64,000 bases of DNA. It comes from Ilyonectria destructans. Taxonomy: Eukaryota; Ascomycota; Sordariomycetes; Hypocreales; Nectriaceae. Where the stretch lies: the NCBI GenBank assembly GCA_020740775.1, contig JAHEWK010000008.1:2604001-2668000 (forward strand). Reading direction: 5' to 3'. Below the pieces are notes generated by a model. That model searched no databases. It was not told the origin of the DNA and saw only the letters and a list, made by a program, of their open reading frames with translations. Made by a program: the position numbers and the translations under genes. Below, in pieces: positions 32,486-44,874 of the stretch (position 1 is its first letter; every line of letters starts with the position of its first letter).

Positions 32486-34136
32486 TCATAGATATAGTCG
32501 ACCATAGCCTGTGTCATTTCCCGCTTGGATATCGACACGGTCAGGGTCCCGAAGCCTCGCCCCTGTCACGAAGAACTCTTGTTTCTCCGGGTAAGGAATC
32601 TCACGCCAATCGTTCTGTGCCCGCCGGGCTGCTTTCAGGAAGCGCGCTTTAACGCCGTCGAGATCCCCAGCAGTCAGTTTGTGATCGCGCTTGACGAATT
32701 TCCCGTCTACGAGCACATGCTCCACATCGCCAGGGTTAGAGTGAAGGATAACAGCGGCAACAGGGTCCAGCCAGCCAAGCATACTAGGGCCAGTAGCATC
32801 CCAGACGACAATGTCGGCCTTGGCCCCAACACTTAGCACGCCAAGGTCTGGGCGACGAAGAGCGAGCCCGCCGCTTCGCGTGATAATAAGGAAAGCTTGA
32901 GCAGCGCTCATAGGGGTCGTCGCAGGGATCTCCCAGTTCTCCAGTAGCTGGTTGTTGATCTTTTCGCGCGTGCTTTGAAGCCACAGGCGAGCTTGACTCA
33001 CTAAATCCGTCGAGGCGTAGGCGTGAGTATCAACACCAAGCGCAGCCTGGTCCATAATTAACGCGCTGTGCGGGTGTCCGATTCCCATCCCCATTTCAGT
33101 CTCTGGCGTAATAGATATGTACTGATTGGTGCTGCGTAGCAGCATGGCGCTTTCGTGGGTGATGTATATAGCGTGGGAAAAGACAACCGGAATACTCGTG
33201 TTGAGCATGTTGAGAGCGTGCAGCTCTACTGGAGAATTTTCCGCTGTGAATGATTAGATACAAGAGGTCGGTACTAGTATAATTGTTAACCTACCTCCAT
33301 ATGGACCTCCACTGCTATGTGTGGTGATAACGGCAACGTCAAGGTCTCTGGGGCGGGAATGTTGTTAGTCCCGGGAGTTTCCGTGTCAAGATATCCAACC
33401 GTATAGGAATGTAAACATACCTTGCAAGGCCGAACACTGCAGCTACAGATTCTGGATCGGCAGTATCAGGACTGAAAGAATCAAAAGCCACGCCGATGCT
33501 GACGGGTGTATCATTCACAAGAGCCGATTTTGCAATATTGCGAAAATTAACAACTTGCTGGGCAATAGTATAGTTGGCAACTTCGTGAAAGGCATATGCC
33601 CAGAATACTCGCGCTCCGCTTTGAATGCTAGCATTCAACCCCGCCCATGCCGTATCGTCCGACCAGGTATGGTGAGCATGGTCCAAAGATGTGGTCGTGC
33701 CTGCACTGAGCGCCTCATAGAGACCGGCTAGTTGACTGATATAAACCTGCTCGGAGTCGAGGCGCCCAGCGGAAGCATACTCCGAAAAGCGACCAAAGTA
33801 TTCGACAAGGGTGATGTTGGACATCATGGTTTTGAAGATAGTCTGCCAGCCATGCCTGTGCGTGTCGACAAAGCCTGGTGTGAGGATCCTCCCTGAGGCG
33901 TCAATTAGTTCGGTGTTTGGCGGGATGGCTACTGGGGGTGCCTCGGAGGCTGGCCATATAGCTGTGATCCGGTCGTTATCAACCAGAAGGCTGCCATTTC
34001 TGATAACGCTGAGATCGTTTACTTGGTGGTCGAAGGCGATGATCGTGCCGTAGTTGAACAAGGTGGAGGATGCGTGAGCTGGACAAGTTGCTTGCAGGAG
34101 CGTGAAAAAGCAGAGGGGGAAAGCGGAAGACACCAT
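32486..34136 (-). CDS. Secreted amidohydrolase (metal-dependent, chlorohydrolase/deaminase-like)
   Basis: Exons 34136-33421, 33347-33295 and 33243-32486 give 508 residues. The protein opens with a signal peptide (MVSSAFPLCFFTLLQATCPAHA); an upstream ATG at 34172 would add 12 residues ahead of it. The body is an amidohydrolase-superfamily barrel. Its metal motif is TPGFVDTHRHGWQ (HxH), followed by TTTSLDHAHHTWSD, VVFSHAIYITHES, ITPETEMGMGIGHP (usually SPxxE/GxGxP) and GVDTHAYASTD, where the Asp ligand should lie. The C-terminal strand region RRPDLGVLSVGAKADIVVWD is diagnostic of the ATZ/TRZ and SsnA-like group, which deaminates or dechlorinates cyclic substrates. Secretion is unusual for that group. 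The gene is divergent from a Zn2Cys6 regulator 404 bp away, which may control it. The substrate is unknown. Confidence 0.87.
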
Positions 34137-34540
34137 GATGTTCCAAGGGATTAGGCGTAAGAATGACTGCAACTGGAAGTCTTCTCAATTTCCTCAACAG
34201 CGGATTTACCTTGGGACTTTAAGTATGTGTTCACCCCCTGCCAAGGCTATGCCAAGGCTAACCTTACATCATAACATAGCTTCGTTTCCTTGGAGTGTTC
34301 TGGTCTGGGAGGCTCGGGATTGGGCTCTGAGGCCGAGGGCGCTTCTCGGAGTAGCGGCGGGTTAGCATCTGGCCTTGGCAAGCGGACTAGCGTCGGATTA
34401 GCGCGGGAATGCTATATATAGATATATATATCGCTGACAAACCAGCACACTCTTCCTCCAGTGCGCGGAATAGGGGGGAGCACTAACATCCATCCAACCT
34501 TTACATTGTTCCGTCACCGCTCTGTTTTCGTGTAATCAAT
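34137..34540. promoter_or_regulatory. Shared divergent promoter of amidohydrolase and regulator
   Basis: These 404 bp lie between the two start codons. A TATA-rich run at 34412-34431 is about 110 bp before the regulator's ATG at 34541. Near 34238-34262 a short direct repeat (gccaaggcta) occurs twice. The compact head-to-head layout suggests co-regulation. Confidence 0.5.
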
Positions 34541-36142
34541 ATGATTCAGCATGCTCCTAACGCGTGCCTGCCTTGTTTTGCTCACAAGCGTGCCTGCGAT
34601 CGCCGGGTGCCCGTCTGTAGTCGCTGTGCGAGGTATGGATGCTGTCATTACGTGTCGGCCCACCGATGCTGAACACTTACGACTTGAGTTTACAGACATG
34701 GCACTTCTTGCCAATATGAACGGTCGACCAAATCTCCGCAGAACTTTCGAGCCATTCGGAGTACAAATGAATACGGCTTGCAAACCGATACGGACCTTGA
34801 CCAGTTGCTGACGTCACGTCTCTTTGACACCCTTGCCATCATCGGGATCAAAACTAGCTTGGAGGAGCTTACGGATGCGTACCTAGTATCCGTTCACCAA
34901 TGGATACCCTTAACCCAATCTTGCAATCTAAAAAAACAGGTCTCAACACTCACGAGGACTCCACTTGCTGAACTTTCGGTATTCGTGCTCCAGCTCCTGC
35001 TTGTTGTCCCACCTTCCTCTTTCCCACGCCCCTCAGACCATGACGTCTTGCATTGGTTGTACAAGCAATGCAGAGAGGCTTTTTCACTGCTTCAGGCACA
35101 CCGTCGGGACAGTCTGCTCACTATTCAATCTGGCCTTGTGCTCGCCATCTTTGAACAGAGCCAAGGCCTCTATTCAGACGCTTACGTTACCTTGTCGATC
35201 TGTGCTAGTCTCGGCTACGTTATGGGCTTAGACTCTATCACCCACCCTGCGGACAGTATATCTCAAGAGAAGAATAATGTGTGGCAGGCCATCTTTTTCG
35301 TCGACGTTTTGAACAACCTTTCATTCGACCGATGTAGTCGACCTGAACTGGTCCAGACCTCCGACATCTCTAAAAGGCACGACATGTTCGGGGACCCTGG
35401 TTTCACAGGCTCTCAGCCTACAGTTCAACCGTCTTCATCAGAGGGAGTGTGTACATTTGATCACATTGACCGGCAAATACAGGCAATGCACGTTCTACGC
35501 CGTGTACTTCGATTGACCAGAAACAAGGCTGTCTCGCTCGAGATGCTCTTGGACTATAAATCATGGGGCCTCGACTTCTTAATTCAGCAGGGTATTCACG
35601 AAGTATTAAGCGCGCCTCCATGCCACCTCGAGCGCCAGTACGCAGTCGTCGTCATCTTCTTACTGTATGTAACTTATTGAATCATCACGTAAACGGTCAA
35701 TACTTATCATCTCAGATCAACCTTCGAGCTGCACAAGAAGATATTAGCGTGTTTGAAAAGCCAACAAGGTCCTGTCGAAATCAGAAAGATATCGGTCGCA
35801 GCGCTGGAAACAGCTTTAAACGTGATTCAAGAATTACTCCGCATAGACGAAGACACTGGATGTTTCGACGATAGTATAATGCCTATCACTGTCGTCATGC
35901 TCATGGAAGAGGCAGGATCCACGGCGATACTCCTAGAATCCGAGTATTCGCTCAACACCGACGGCGTGTTTCAACTTGCCATACGAGCATTGCAGCGCGC
36001 AAGTAGTCGGTGGATAACAGCAGGTCAGATTTGGACTTATCATCCCAGTAGAACTGAGAATTCAGACTCACATTCAACAGACAAGATCGCCTTGAGACTT
36101 CAAAACTCCCGAGCTCGAGTCATGCACAGTCAAGCTGCGTAA
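34541..36142 (+). CDS. Zn2Cys6 transcription factor with fungal-specific middle homology region
   Basis: Exons 34541-34632, 34696-35664 and 35716-36142 join in frame to 495 residues. The N-terminal zinc cluster reads CLPCFAHKRACDRR...VCSRCARHGTSCQY, spacing CX2CX6CX6CX2CX6C. The last part comes from exon 2; intron 34633-34695 splits the cluster, and without splicing the frame stops soon after. The middle region (RLFDTLAIIGIKTSLEELTDAY, VLHWLYKQCREAFSLLQAHRR, LYSDAYVTLSICASLGYVMGLD, NVWQAIFFVDVLNNLS) has the fungal_trans pattern. The protein is nuclear by family. Its head-to-head position with the amidohydrolase makes that gene the first candidate target. The length is short for the class, but no domain is missing. 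Confidence 0.88.
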
Positions 36143-37549
36143 TTGTACTGTCCAAGGGTGGTGGACAGAAATTCAGATTTCAGTGACGGGAGCGGCATTT
36201 CCAGCTCGAAACCCAGCAGGCAGACAGTTTTTCGTGGACTCTAGAGTATAAACCGCGCTCCTCAGCTGGCCTTGGATAGTGCCCAGCGGCATCACATAGA
36301 GGCCACACATATAATCCATACAATATCTTGCCCCCTGATACCCCAGACATGACGAGTCCGCCTCTGTAGTTCTGGCACTAAGTTGCTGTTCGGTTTGACC
36401 GTTTGATTAAAGTCTGTTGACGTTAACATATCGTCACATCCCGCCGGAGAGCGATCCAAGGTGTACCTGATTTTGTTAGTGACTAGTCTAAAGATTGTTG
36501 GTGAACGTGACCTTAATTCGGGCGCTTCTCCACCTCGCCTAATAACGACAGCCCCAAATCTTTTAGGGAACTTCCGATAACCCCTGTCGCGCTCGCTCTT
36601 CGGCTTTTTGGCAATGTCCGAGATCCCAGACAGTCCAGTCCCAACCGACAAAGGTCACGCTGAAGATTGAGTTTTTAGAGGGATCAGCAAGGAAAATTTG
36701 TAAAGCATGCGGGGGATGGCCGTTCGCCGTTAAGCTGAAACCCCGACAACGCGAGCAGCAAGACTCGGATGATCGAATATATGACCAGTTAAACATGAAA
36801 CATGTACATCAAAACTGGGTGATCTTGCATCGACTACTGCGTTTGTGGTGATAATGAACCCCGCTATGAGGAAACCTGGCACGATTGAGACTGAACTGAT
36901 CCGGCTGCTCAAGATTGGGGCCCAACTAACATCCTGGCTTCAGCTACCAAGATCATCCACCCCACCATATTGAGAAGCTTAATCAAACCTTACATCTCTC
37001 CCCGGTATCTCAAGCCCTGCCATCCCGTTCTTTCGCCTCCAGGACGATAAACGAAGAACAGCCAGATAGGACCGTTCGCGGCTTCTTTATCCACTTCCAG
37101 CTCGCTACGGTACCGCCTAAACCTCCCTCGGTACCTCAATAAGCCAACTGCGGGGGAATTACAACAAGATTTCCTAACACTGAGGGTGAATGGCAGACAG
37201 CTAGATATTCACAGCTCTTCGATAAACCCAAGAGTTGATGTTGTCATAATGCTGCAGGTGATGGAATGAAGCGGGAGAGGGAGATATTCTGTCCGGCTAC
37301 GTAAAGTATTAGACAACAAGTCGACACCGAGTTTCAAGAAATGTATCTAGTTCGATGGTTAAAGAAACCACCAACAATGAAAACCTACGACAAAACACCA
37401 TCACGATTCGGCCACGGATTGTGTCTGCTTCGAAGCTTGTTTCACGGTCCAACTGGCATAGAGTGGCTGGGGTTTGCAAGAAAGGCTAGTTTCTCGGTGA
37501 TTGACATATTTCGCCAAGGAAAAGCTCTCCTGGTCTTGCTTCACCAAAA
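36143..37549. other. Intergenic, possibly decayed sequence
   Basis: This 1.4-kb stretch contains short open frames on both strands (up to 119 codons, 36292-36651 minus) without recognisable motifs. It precedes a truncated HET-family pseudogene, so it may include decayed 5' parts of that gene, but I cannot trace a HET core domain in it. Confidence 0.45.
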
Positions 37550-38553
37550 GTGGTGATGAGGAGGGTGGTGATCCCAAGGACGCAGCCAGGACCTCTCTAC
37601 TTCCGGTACGGAGAGGAAGTGGTTTTCCAACATTCGCCACTTGGCAGCATATTATTCAGATTATCAAGGCTGCCGCTGACGTTTAGTAAGGACCGATTGG
37701 CTGCCATTAGTAGTATTTCTGCTCGACTGGAAGCCTACTTCTCATGCAAGATCTACGCCGGAATCCTCCACCACTCGCCTCACGACGCTGCAGAGAACTT
37801 ACTATGGTATGCTAAGAAGACGATTTTGCGGACCTTTAATGAGTTTCACGCACCTTCTTGGAGTTGGGTTGCTTTGTATGGCGAAATAACCTTTTTCATG
37901 CGAACGCCAGGTGGACATAACAACCATTTGATAACTGGGCTAAGCTTCAAGATTCGTAATCCATGCGAGCCAACGGATTCACTGAAAGACTGCAAGGGAA
38001 CATGCGTGTCTGGCAGTGTTTCTTTTGAAGGTCTAGCTAAGAAGCTTATTCGATCATCCAAGTTGAAGGATCTGAGAATCGAGGGTTGTCCGAACGAACC
38101 AGTCCCCGAAGGAAAGCTCCTGGCACGGATCTTGGGGCTTACTCTTGTGCCAGACTTTGCCATACCGCGGTTTGACGAGCTGGGAAACGAAGTTCAAAGG
38201 CCACAAAACTCACTGGTGCCTGATCACATCACACAGAGATCCTGGTCGAAGAATGTGGCTGCATTGTCGGGTTTTTCATACCGGACCTCGAGAATGAGCT
38301 CAAGCAGGCCAGAGGTCAGCTGCCGATCATCTGCGTGGGCATAAAACGCTGGCAGGCCCGGGATAGGCAACAAGAAGACACTATCGACATCATCGGACTC
38401 CGTGAAACATGCCATTCTACAATGTCATTTCAAAGGTTAGGAAGAGGCAGGGTCATTTGCAGCGGGTGGTTGCAAAAGTGCAAGACTATGTGTTTGACGA
38501 TTATTTGGGGCGTGTTGACGTCTGTTTCGAATTTACTTCGGCGTTTGTATTAA
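37550..38553 (+). pseudogene. HET (heterokaryon-incompatibility) family gene remnant
   Basis: The longest frame (37550-38344) carries features of the C-terminal half of fungal HET proteins: LTFSKDRLAAISSISARLEAYF, AGILHHSPHDAAENLLWY and FHAPSWSWVAL, the conserved segment after the HET core. At about 38269-38276, inside a run of five T, the homologous reading jumps to another frame: LSG in the first frame, then FFIPDLENELKQARGQLPIICVG and FQRLGRGRV in the second, ending at 38553. No HET core domain or plausible start lies upstream. Truncation plus frameshift makes this a pseudogene. A sequencing error at the T run could explain the shift but not the missing N-terminal half. Confidence 0.75.
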
Positions 38554-38989
38554 CTAATGGGGTGTAGGTAACTCAGCGTAATTCATGACACTGTAATTCA
38601 GTTCTGTCTGGGGTATCCCGCATTCCCGAGCTCGTATTCCAACCTTTATGTAATTCCACGAGTTGAGAATTGGACCAGGCATGGGAAGTCAGCATGATTT
38701 CGACCACCTTCTTGTTTAGCCCCGAGTCTGGAGGTGACGAGTAGATTTCATGCAATCGAGACCGACATATCTACGAGTGAAGGCTAGCAGGTGGATCTTT
38801 CAGGGTGATAGACGCTTCTAGGCACTAGAACATATCATTATTTGCGAGTGGCTAGCACGAATCAAGGGCAAATGTCTGGTGCGAATCATTAGTAGCTAGG
38901 GAATACTAGATGCATCTAGGTCGAGCCTGGCTCGACAGAACTAGCCAGGCATCTCGCCTGTTTGGGTAGAGCCATCCATATTCACACTA
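38554..38989. other. Intergenic
   Basis: This 436-bp stretch lies between the HET remnant and the stop of the sugar porter on the other strand. Nothing recognised. Confidence 0.5.
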
Positions 38990-40616
38990 CTAATCCTTGT
39001 GCTCTCCTGTCTCATGCTCAGCGGCCAGCTTTTCATCAAACCTTTCGGCCCTGCGGGCCAAGTCGGCCTGGAGGTTGGCAGTGTACTCGCTCTTGTCCAC
39101 GAAGGGAATGAACCAAGGAGCGTTGGCGAACAGGTAGTTCATCTCCTCTAGCGGCAGTTGCTTGGTCTCGGGAACGAAGGCCCAGACACAGATAGCATTG
39201 GTGAAGTTGCAGATGACAAACACGAGGTAGTACTTCCATCCTATAGAGCCCATGGCGATACCGGTCACCTGACCAATCATCGTGTTGAAAGCGAACGAAG
39301 TCATCGTTGCGAGGGAGACGCCCTTGGCTCGGGTGCGAGTGTCGAAGATCTCGGCGGGAATGATCCACGAAAGAGGTCCGCAGGTAGCCGAGAAGGAGAA
39401 GTTGTACGCCCAAGTAACAACGATGAAGCCCCAGCCCTGAGCCGCACTACCAGAGCCGGGGGGGTAGACGGCCAGCATGATAGTGGCAATGATGAAGGTG
39501 ACCATATTGAAGAGGTTGCCCCAGATGAGAGTCCAGCGACGGCCGAAATGATCGATGAAGGCAATGCAGAGGGCCTGAGCGATGAGAGCGATAATGGAGT
39601 TGATGGCCTGATACTTGAGAGCATCCTCGGGGCCAATTCCTGCCTGGCCGTAGATATCGACCGAGTAGTACTGGATAGCAGACACGCCGGTCATCTGAAT
39701 GGACGCCTGAAGTCCACAAGCGATCAGGAGACGGCGGAAGCAAGACATGTTGGTGAAGAGCTCGACGTAAGACTTGGCCTCATTCGCATGCTCGTCAGCG
39801 ATGCTTTCCTGGATCTGCTCCATCTCTGCGCGGACCCAAGGGTCATCCTCGTTACCGTTGGAGTGTAGTCGAGCCAGAGTCTTCAAGGCTTTCTCCTGCT
39901 CGCCCTTGTCCATGAGCCAGCGGGGAGACTCAGGGAAGACAAAGATGAGAGCTCCAAGGAGGACGGCGGGGATGATCTGAATGCCTAGGGGAATGCGCCA
40001 CTGTCGGTTGTCGGTGTAATTCCTGTAGGTTCCCCATCCCGTCCACGACGCAATGAGAGCACCGATGCCCAACATGAACTGCTGGAGAGCAGTAACCCGA
40101 CCTGTCCACGGCTCAGTTAGTTTTTTTACCAGTCAAAAATCGGGCATGCTCACCTCGAATTGAAGGATGCGCGATCTCGGCTTGATACAAGGGAATAATC
40201 ATGGTCAGAAATCCGACGCCGAGACCGGCCAAGAATCGGCCTGCCATCAAGTACGAGATCTTGGGGGCAGCAGTCTGTAGTGCTCCTCCAACAATGAAGA
40301 TGACGCTGCCAATCGTGATTGTCCATCGTCTGCCCGTGTACTCGGTTGTGGGACCAGCAAACATGGCGCCAAAGAAGGCGCCGGCGGTGAACAAGGCGAC
40401 CACGGCACCGCTGTGACGGTTTTAGCGGCATGTCCGTCAGATGTAAAAGGGTTCTAGAATGACTTACGTAGCAGAGTCGGTGGAGGTGGTGTTGAAAAGG
40501 TCCTGATAAGACTTAGAAGCGATGACTTGAGCAATAACACCCAGGTCATAGCCAAAGAGTAGCGACCCGAAGGAGGCAAACACTCCGGTCAAAAATTGAT
40601 AGGTCTTAGGCTTCAT
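38990..40616 (-). CDS. MFS sugar porter (hexose-transporter family)
   Basis: Exons 40616-40468, 40410-40154 and 40101-38990 give 505 residues. It is a plasma-membrane carrier that probably moves hexoses or pentoses by proton symport. Signatures of the sugar porter family are GSLLFGYDLGVI (helix 1), GPTTEYTGRRWTI (loop 2-3), MAGRFLAGLGVGFLTMIIPLYQAEIAHPSIRG (helix 4-5), PESPRWLMDKG (after helix 6), IQYYSVDIYGQAG (helix 7), IDHFGRRWTLIWG (loop 8-9) and VPETKQLPLEEMNYLF (after helix 12). All twelve helices can be followed and the C-terminal tail is short and charged. The length is typical. The substrate cannot be read from sequence. A TATA box and several CreA-like sites lie upstream. Confidence 0.93.
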
Positions 40617-41273
40617 GACAACGGTTTGGCTGTTGAATAAGGTAGAGAAGACGACGGATGATCGACAGAGAGCCCATCTGGCACTTTTATACTCCTCCGC
40701 ACGGCTCAGGCAACCCTCCATTCGATCCCATGTTGCAACCCCGGCGTTCTGGAGCAGTGTGCATTTGACACCTCTCTTCCAATAGCAGGCGCAGTCTAGG
40801 GCAGGGGTGTCTACTGCCAAGGAGAGGCATTCGTGTTACCCGGTTCCAGTCACTGAACGGCCCACGCGACCCCGTGGGGTGAAGGGCCCGAGGGAGAAGC
40901 AAAGTGTCGATAATTCAGTTAGAAAGGGAGATGATCGCCAGCAATTCTACCACACCACGCCACCTTTCTCCACAAGAGCGCTTTTGTTCATTGGCGCGCT
41001 ACTGAGTCTGGGGTGGTAGCCCCTTGCTCATTCATGACCGGTTCCACATCCAGACCCGACCGAAGAGGAGCTAAATCGAACTGCATCTGGGGTTTTCCCG
41101 CCAGTCATGGGAGCGTTACATTCATTCGCCTGAAACTCGGGTGAGCCTCGGGTGAGGAGTGCCCGAGCGCCGACTGAGCTGGCCCAAGAGCGGCAACAGG
41201 TCCGCGTCGACATTCGCTTGGCATTACACTCTCTACCAACTATTGTGTTCAGTGCTCATCATCCCCCCTCACT
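40617..41273 (-). promoter_or_regulatory. Sugar-porter promoter with TATA box and CreA-like sites
   Basis: TATAAAAG on the minus strand at 40684-40691 lies about 70 bp before the start codon. Three SYGGRG hexamers, the binding core of the carbon-catabolite repressor CreA, occur on the plus strand at 40874-40879 (GTGGGG), 41008-41013 and 41087-41092 (both CTGGGG). Such clusters are common before fungal sugar transporters. Glucose repression is inference. The remainder holds nothing recognised. Confidence 0.45.
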
Positions 41274-43411
41274 CTAAGCCAAGCCTTTCTTGCGGTTCTC
41301 TTCATAAGCCCGGCGACCCTCTTCCTTCAGCCGAGAGTCATCAGGCCTTGACAAATCAATCTGCGGCATTAGTACGAAAGAAAGTACGAATGCAAGAGCC
41401 GACAGCGAGGCCCCGATTAGAAAGATAACTCTGAAACCCTTTCTATATGTGGGAACTAGGATGGCACGGATCCTGTCCGCCTCTTCCGACGAGACTGTAT
41501 TCAACAACGCCTCTGGGTTACCGAGCAGAGTCTTGAAGTCCTGGCTGTCAATATCAAGAGATGATAGAGAACTAGCTAGAATATTGTTGCTAAAGTATTT
41601 GGTTAGCATTGTATTCAAACAGATGAGGAGAGTCACGCACATGACGGTTCCACAGACCGCGAGACCCAGCGTCGATCCCAGGTTCCTTACGAAACTATTG
41701 CAGGTTGTTAGCTCACGACTGATTATTGGGCTCTTTCTCGTGCAAATTCACTGACTTTCTAAACGACGTAACGGCAGCCATGTCACGTCTCTCCACTCCT
41801 GCTTGGGTAGCAATAAGTGCCCTGAGTCCTCATCAGCTGCCATGTCCCCCGAAGTTCATCACACGACTTACGGCTGTAACGTATTGCCGACTCCTATTCC
41901 AATGAGAACGGAGTAGCCAATCTGTTTATCCACTCCCGTGTTCTCATCGAGGGTTGACATCAAGCCAAGCCCAACTGCCCAGCACAGCCATCCGAACAGG
42001 ATGCACTCACGGTAGCGGCCGATCCAGTGCACGATCAGCCCGGAAAGAGTGCTGCTTGCTGTCTGCAGCAATGTGATAGGAAGAAGCATTGCGCCGGCTT
42101 TGGTGGCCGAGTATCCGTAGACGAGTTGATAGAACGACGGGATATAGTATACCTGCATCACGAAGTTCCACCCGTTGATGGCCATGGTCAAGCAGGCTCC
42201 ATTGACGATCCGGGACTTGAAGATGTGTACTAAAGTCTCTGTGGTGAGTATTGCGTGGCAAACAAGGCAGCGAGGTAGTTACTTACAGGGAATAAGAGGG
42301 TACCGAGGACCTTGCCACTGCCAAAGGATGAACGCAACCGATGCGGCCGAGCCAACTACTAGAGTTGAAATTACTTGAGCTGAGTTCCAAGAAAACTCTT
42401 TCCCGCCCCATGTCAAGCCTAGAATGACGACTGTCATTCCAGCCAGGGCAAGAAAAATCCCCAAGAAGTCTACGGCCATGAGTTTCCTAGCCGACTTAGT
42501 TAGTACAAGTTGTGTGAAGGTTGTGGAGGAGGGCCAACAATTTCCAGTCTCCCTCCACCTTCTTGAGTGGCATGAAGAACAAGACACACAAAGTCGTGAA
42601 TATTGTGAGCGGTAGTTGCATGCGAAAGATCCAACGCCACGAGTCCTCAGACTTTGACGATAGCGCACCTCCTACTACGGGGCCAATTCCGTTGGCGAGA
42701 GCAACAACCGCGCCCTTTGAAGCATTGTCAACCCAATTCCTCACCACGAACTTCTGTGACTTACAAGGATGCCCTGGTACTTGCCCCTCTCCCTCAACGG
42801 CACGACGTCGCTGACAATCAGCTGGGCGACTGTCATCAGACCGCCTCCTCCGATACCAGTGAAAGCTCGGAAAATTGTCAGTTGCAAGATAGACTGCGCA
42901 AGAGACGACGCGAGAGATCCGATAAAGAAGATGGCCAAGCCTGTCAGAAGAATGATCTTTCGAGACCAGATATCTGACAACCGTCCATCCATGAGCTGTC
43001 CAACTGTGGATGTTCTGAATCTGTTAGAACTCTGTCTCTGCGATCGGACAGAGAAACTCACATGAAGTAACCGCTCGCAATCCAGGAAACATCAGATGTC
43101 GACCTTAATGCGTTTCCGATGATGTACAAGCTGGTTGCAAGCATTGTCTGGTCCATCAAGGCCAGAAGGTCTACACTTGCACATGCTAGAAATATCTGGT
43201 TAAGTTAACAAAAATCTTTTATGCCTGCGTCTGTTGTGCTCACTGTGATGATGGCCCTCTTGGGAACATAGTTGGTCTGCTCATTGAACTCATGCGTCTT
43301 TCCATCGTCGGAACCCTCATCGGCGCCGGCAGTCCTTGCTGAGCCCATTGTATAGCTCATCACCGCCGTGTTATTTGGCCCACGACCTGCCATTGTTTCT
43401 TCAGGAATCAT
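41274..43411 (-). CDS. MFS multidrug-type transporter (DHA2, 14-helix group)
   Basis: Nine exons join in frame: 43411-43244, 43195-43062, 43014-42765, 42714-42539, 42486-42287, 42229-41872, 41821-41756, 41694-41641 and 41589-41274, giving 573 residues. An ATG at 43393 is an equally good start and would drop six residues. Motifs of fungal drug:H+ antiporters are ACASVDLLALMDQTM (helix 1), SWIASGYF then TSTVGQLMDGRLSDIWSRK, FRAFTGIGGGGLMTVAQLIVSDVVPLRERGKYQG (motif C region) and GIGPVVGGALSS. The second half has NGWNFVMQVYYIPSFYQLVYGYSATKAG, ERRDMAAVTSFRNFVRNLGSTLG and a charged tail (SRLKEEGRRAYEENRKKG). Substrates in this group range from toxins to siderophores; none can be inferred. It is divergent from the cysteine-synthase-like gene, 1.46 kb away. 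Confidence 0.88.
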
Positions 43412-44874
43412 GTGACGAGTTGGAACTGAGGGACGAGTACGGCGAGGACCAGGGGCGAGAAGCCCTTTATTCAACGGCGAAAGGGGTAAAAGCAATGCCT
43501 ACCTTGATGCTGAAACGTACCTCGGTCCTACGCAATCGTATCCGCCCCAAGCAACCAACTGATCGACACGGCGACGAGAACCTGTTTGGCTGCCCGACAG
43601 AGACACGCCGGGATCCTACAGACTCACCGCTCAACTACCGGGCAACTACCGTGCGCAAATTGTCTGATGCCATTGTAGTGCGAACGCCCTTACCAAATCC
43701 AGGGATTTAAGTCAAGCATTCCAGCAAGCTTAAATTGGCGACGGTTGCAGATCCCCGAAGATCAGAGAGCTAAGCGTCGCGCGCCGATCCCTTTCCTCAG
43801 CTTCTCATTGCTCGAATTCTTTATAGTACGCTGATCCACTGGCACTATTGAGCATATTTGCGAGAATACGCGATTCATATGCTCATTGTGGTCTCTTTGT
43901 ATAGCCTTCTCCTGTGGTTTATCCTCAACAACGCTGGAGTTTGCGTCATCCAGCCATTTCATCGCGACTTAGTGACAGCCCTGCAATGAGGAAAAATCAT
44001 AGCTTCTTCTGCAAAGGCCATCAAGGTTAGCCAAGAACCCGTAAACCGGATCCAATCTTACGGAAACATGCGACATAACTCCACCACGAAGCGGTTGCTA
44101 GCTATCAGGGTTCATTTCTACTTACCAGGACAGGGGTAGGGCCTTGCTTCGCACAACTGATGTCATGATGCGTCAAAGAGTATTCATTACATATCATTAT
44201 GCATGAGCAACGATTGAAACGCCCATTTTGCGAGTTATAATTAGTTTATTTCTTGGACAAGTGCATCGTTCTATCGTGTCTTACCACCTTGATGGCTAAG
44301 AGACATTGCCACACCTTGATACCTTGTGCTTCCTGCTGCCTCAGATCATCAAGGTAACGTCGGGTCAAAGGTTTAAAATCCCTCTGTGTTCATAGTCTAG
44401 CCATTCTAGGTCCAAAATGAGACTCTGGCCCAGCAGGAAAGCCGAGTCTAGTAAATCAAGAGCAGGCGATCGACAAAACTAGACACTTCGTGTAAGAAGT
44501 CATCAGCAGGCCACACTGAAACCACATCTTTTCCTCTCTGCCTTACGACAGCACTAAATTCTCCTCCCGTCGGACGATGAATATCTTAGCGCCAGAAGAG
44601 GCAGACCGGTGGGTCGAATCTGTTCTGATTGGCATGGAAAACTCGTCCGAAGGGAAGTGTGTCGTTCATTGCCTAACACCCCACGTTTCCATGCAAAGAG
44701 CGATTTTTACTGCAACGTGATAGACTGCCTCTAATTAATGAGGAGCACCGTGCTATTACTCTTGCATGTTTGAGCCTTTGCCTTATATAGTGGCCTGGCC
44801 ACCTCGCTCTTCCACCCTTTTCCATCATATTTTGCTCCTTTGCACCCTTCTGCCTGGTAGGACACTCTTTCAAC
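43412..44874. other. Divergent intergenic region
   Basis: This 1.46-kb stretch lies between the DHA2 carrier (minus) and the cysteine-synthase/rhodanese gene (plus). A TATATAG element at 44784-44790 is about 85 bp before the latter's start codon. The short open frames on both strands have no motifs. Confidence 0.5.

Noticed and set aside
36292..36912. Minus-strand open frames as a possible gene before the HET relic
   Set aside because: Short, in different frames, and without motifs or convincing splice joins.
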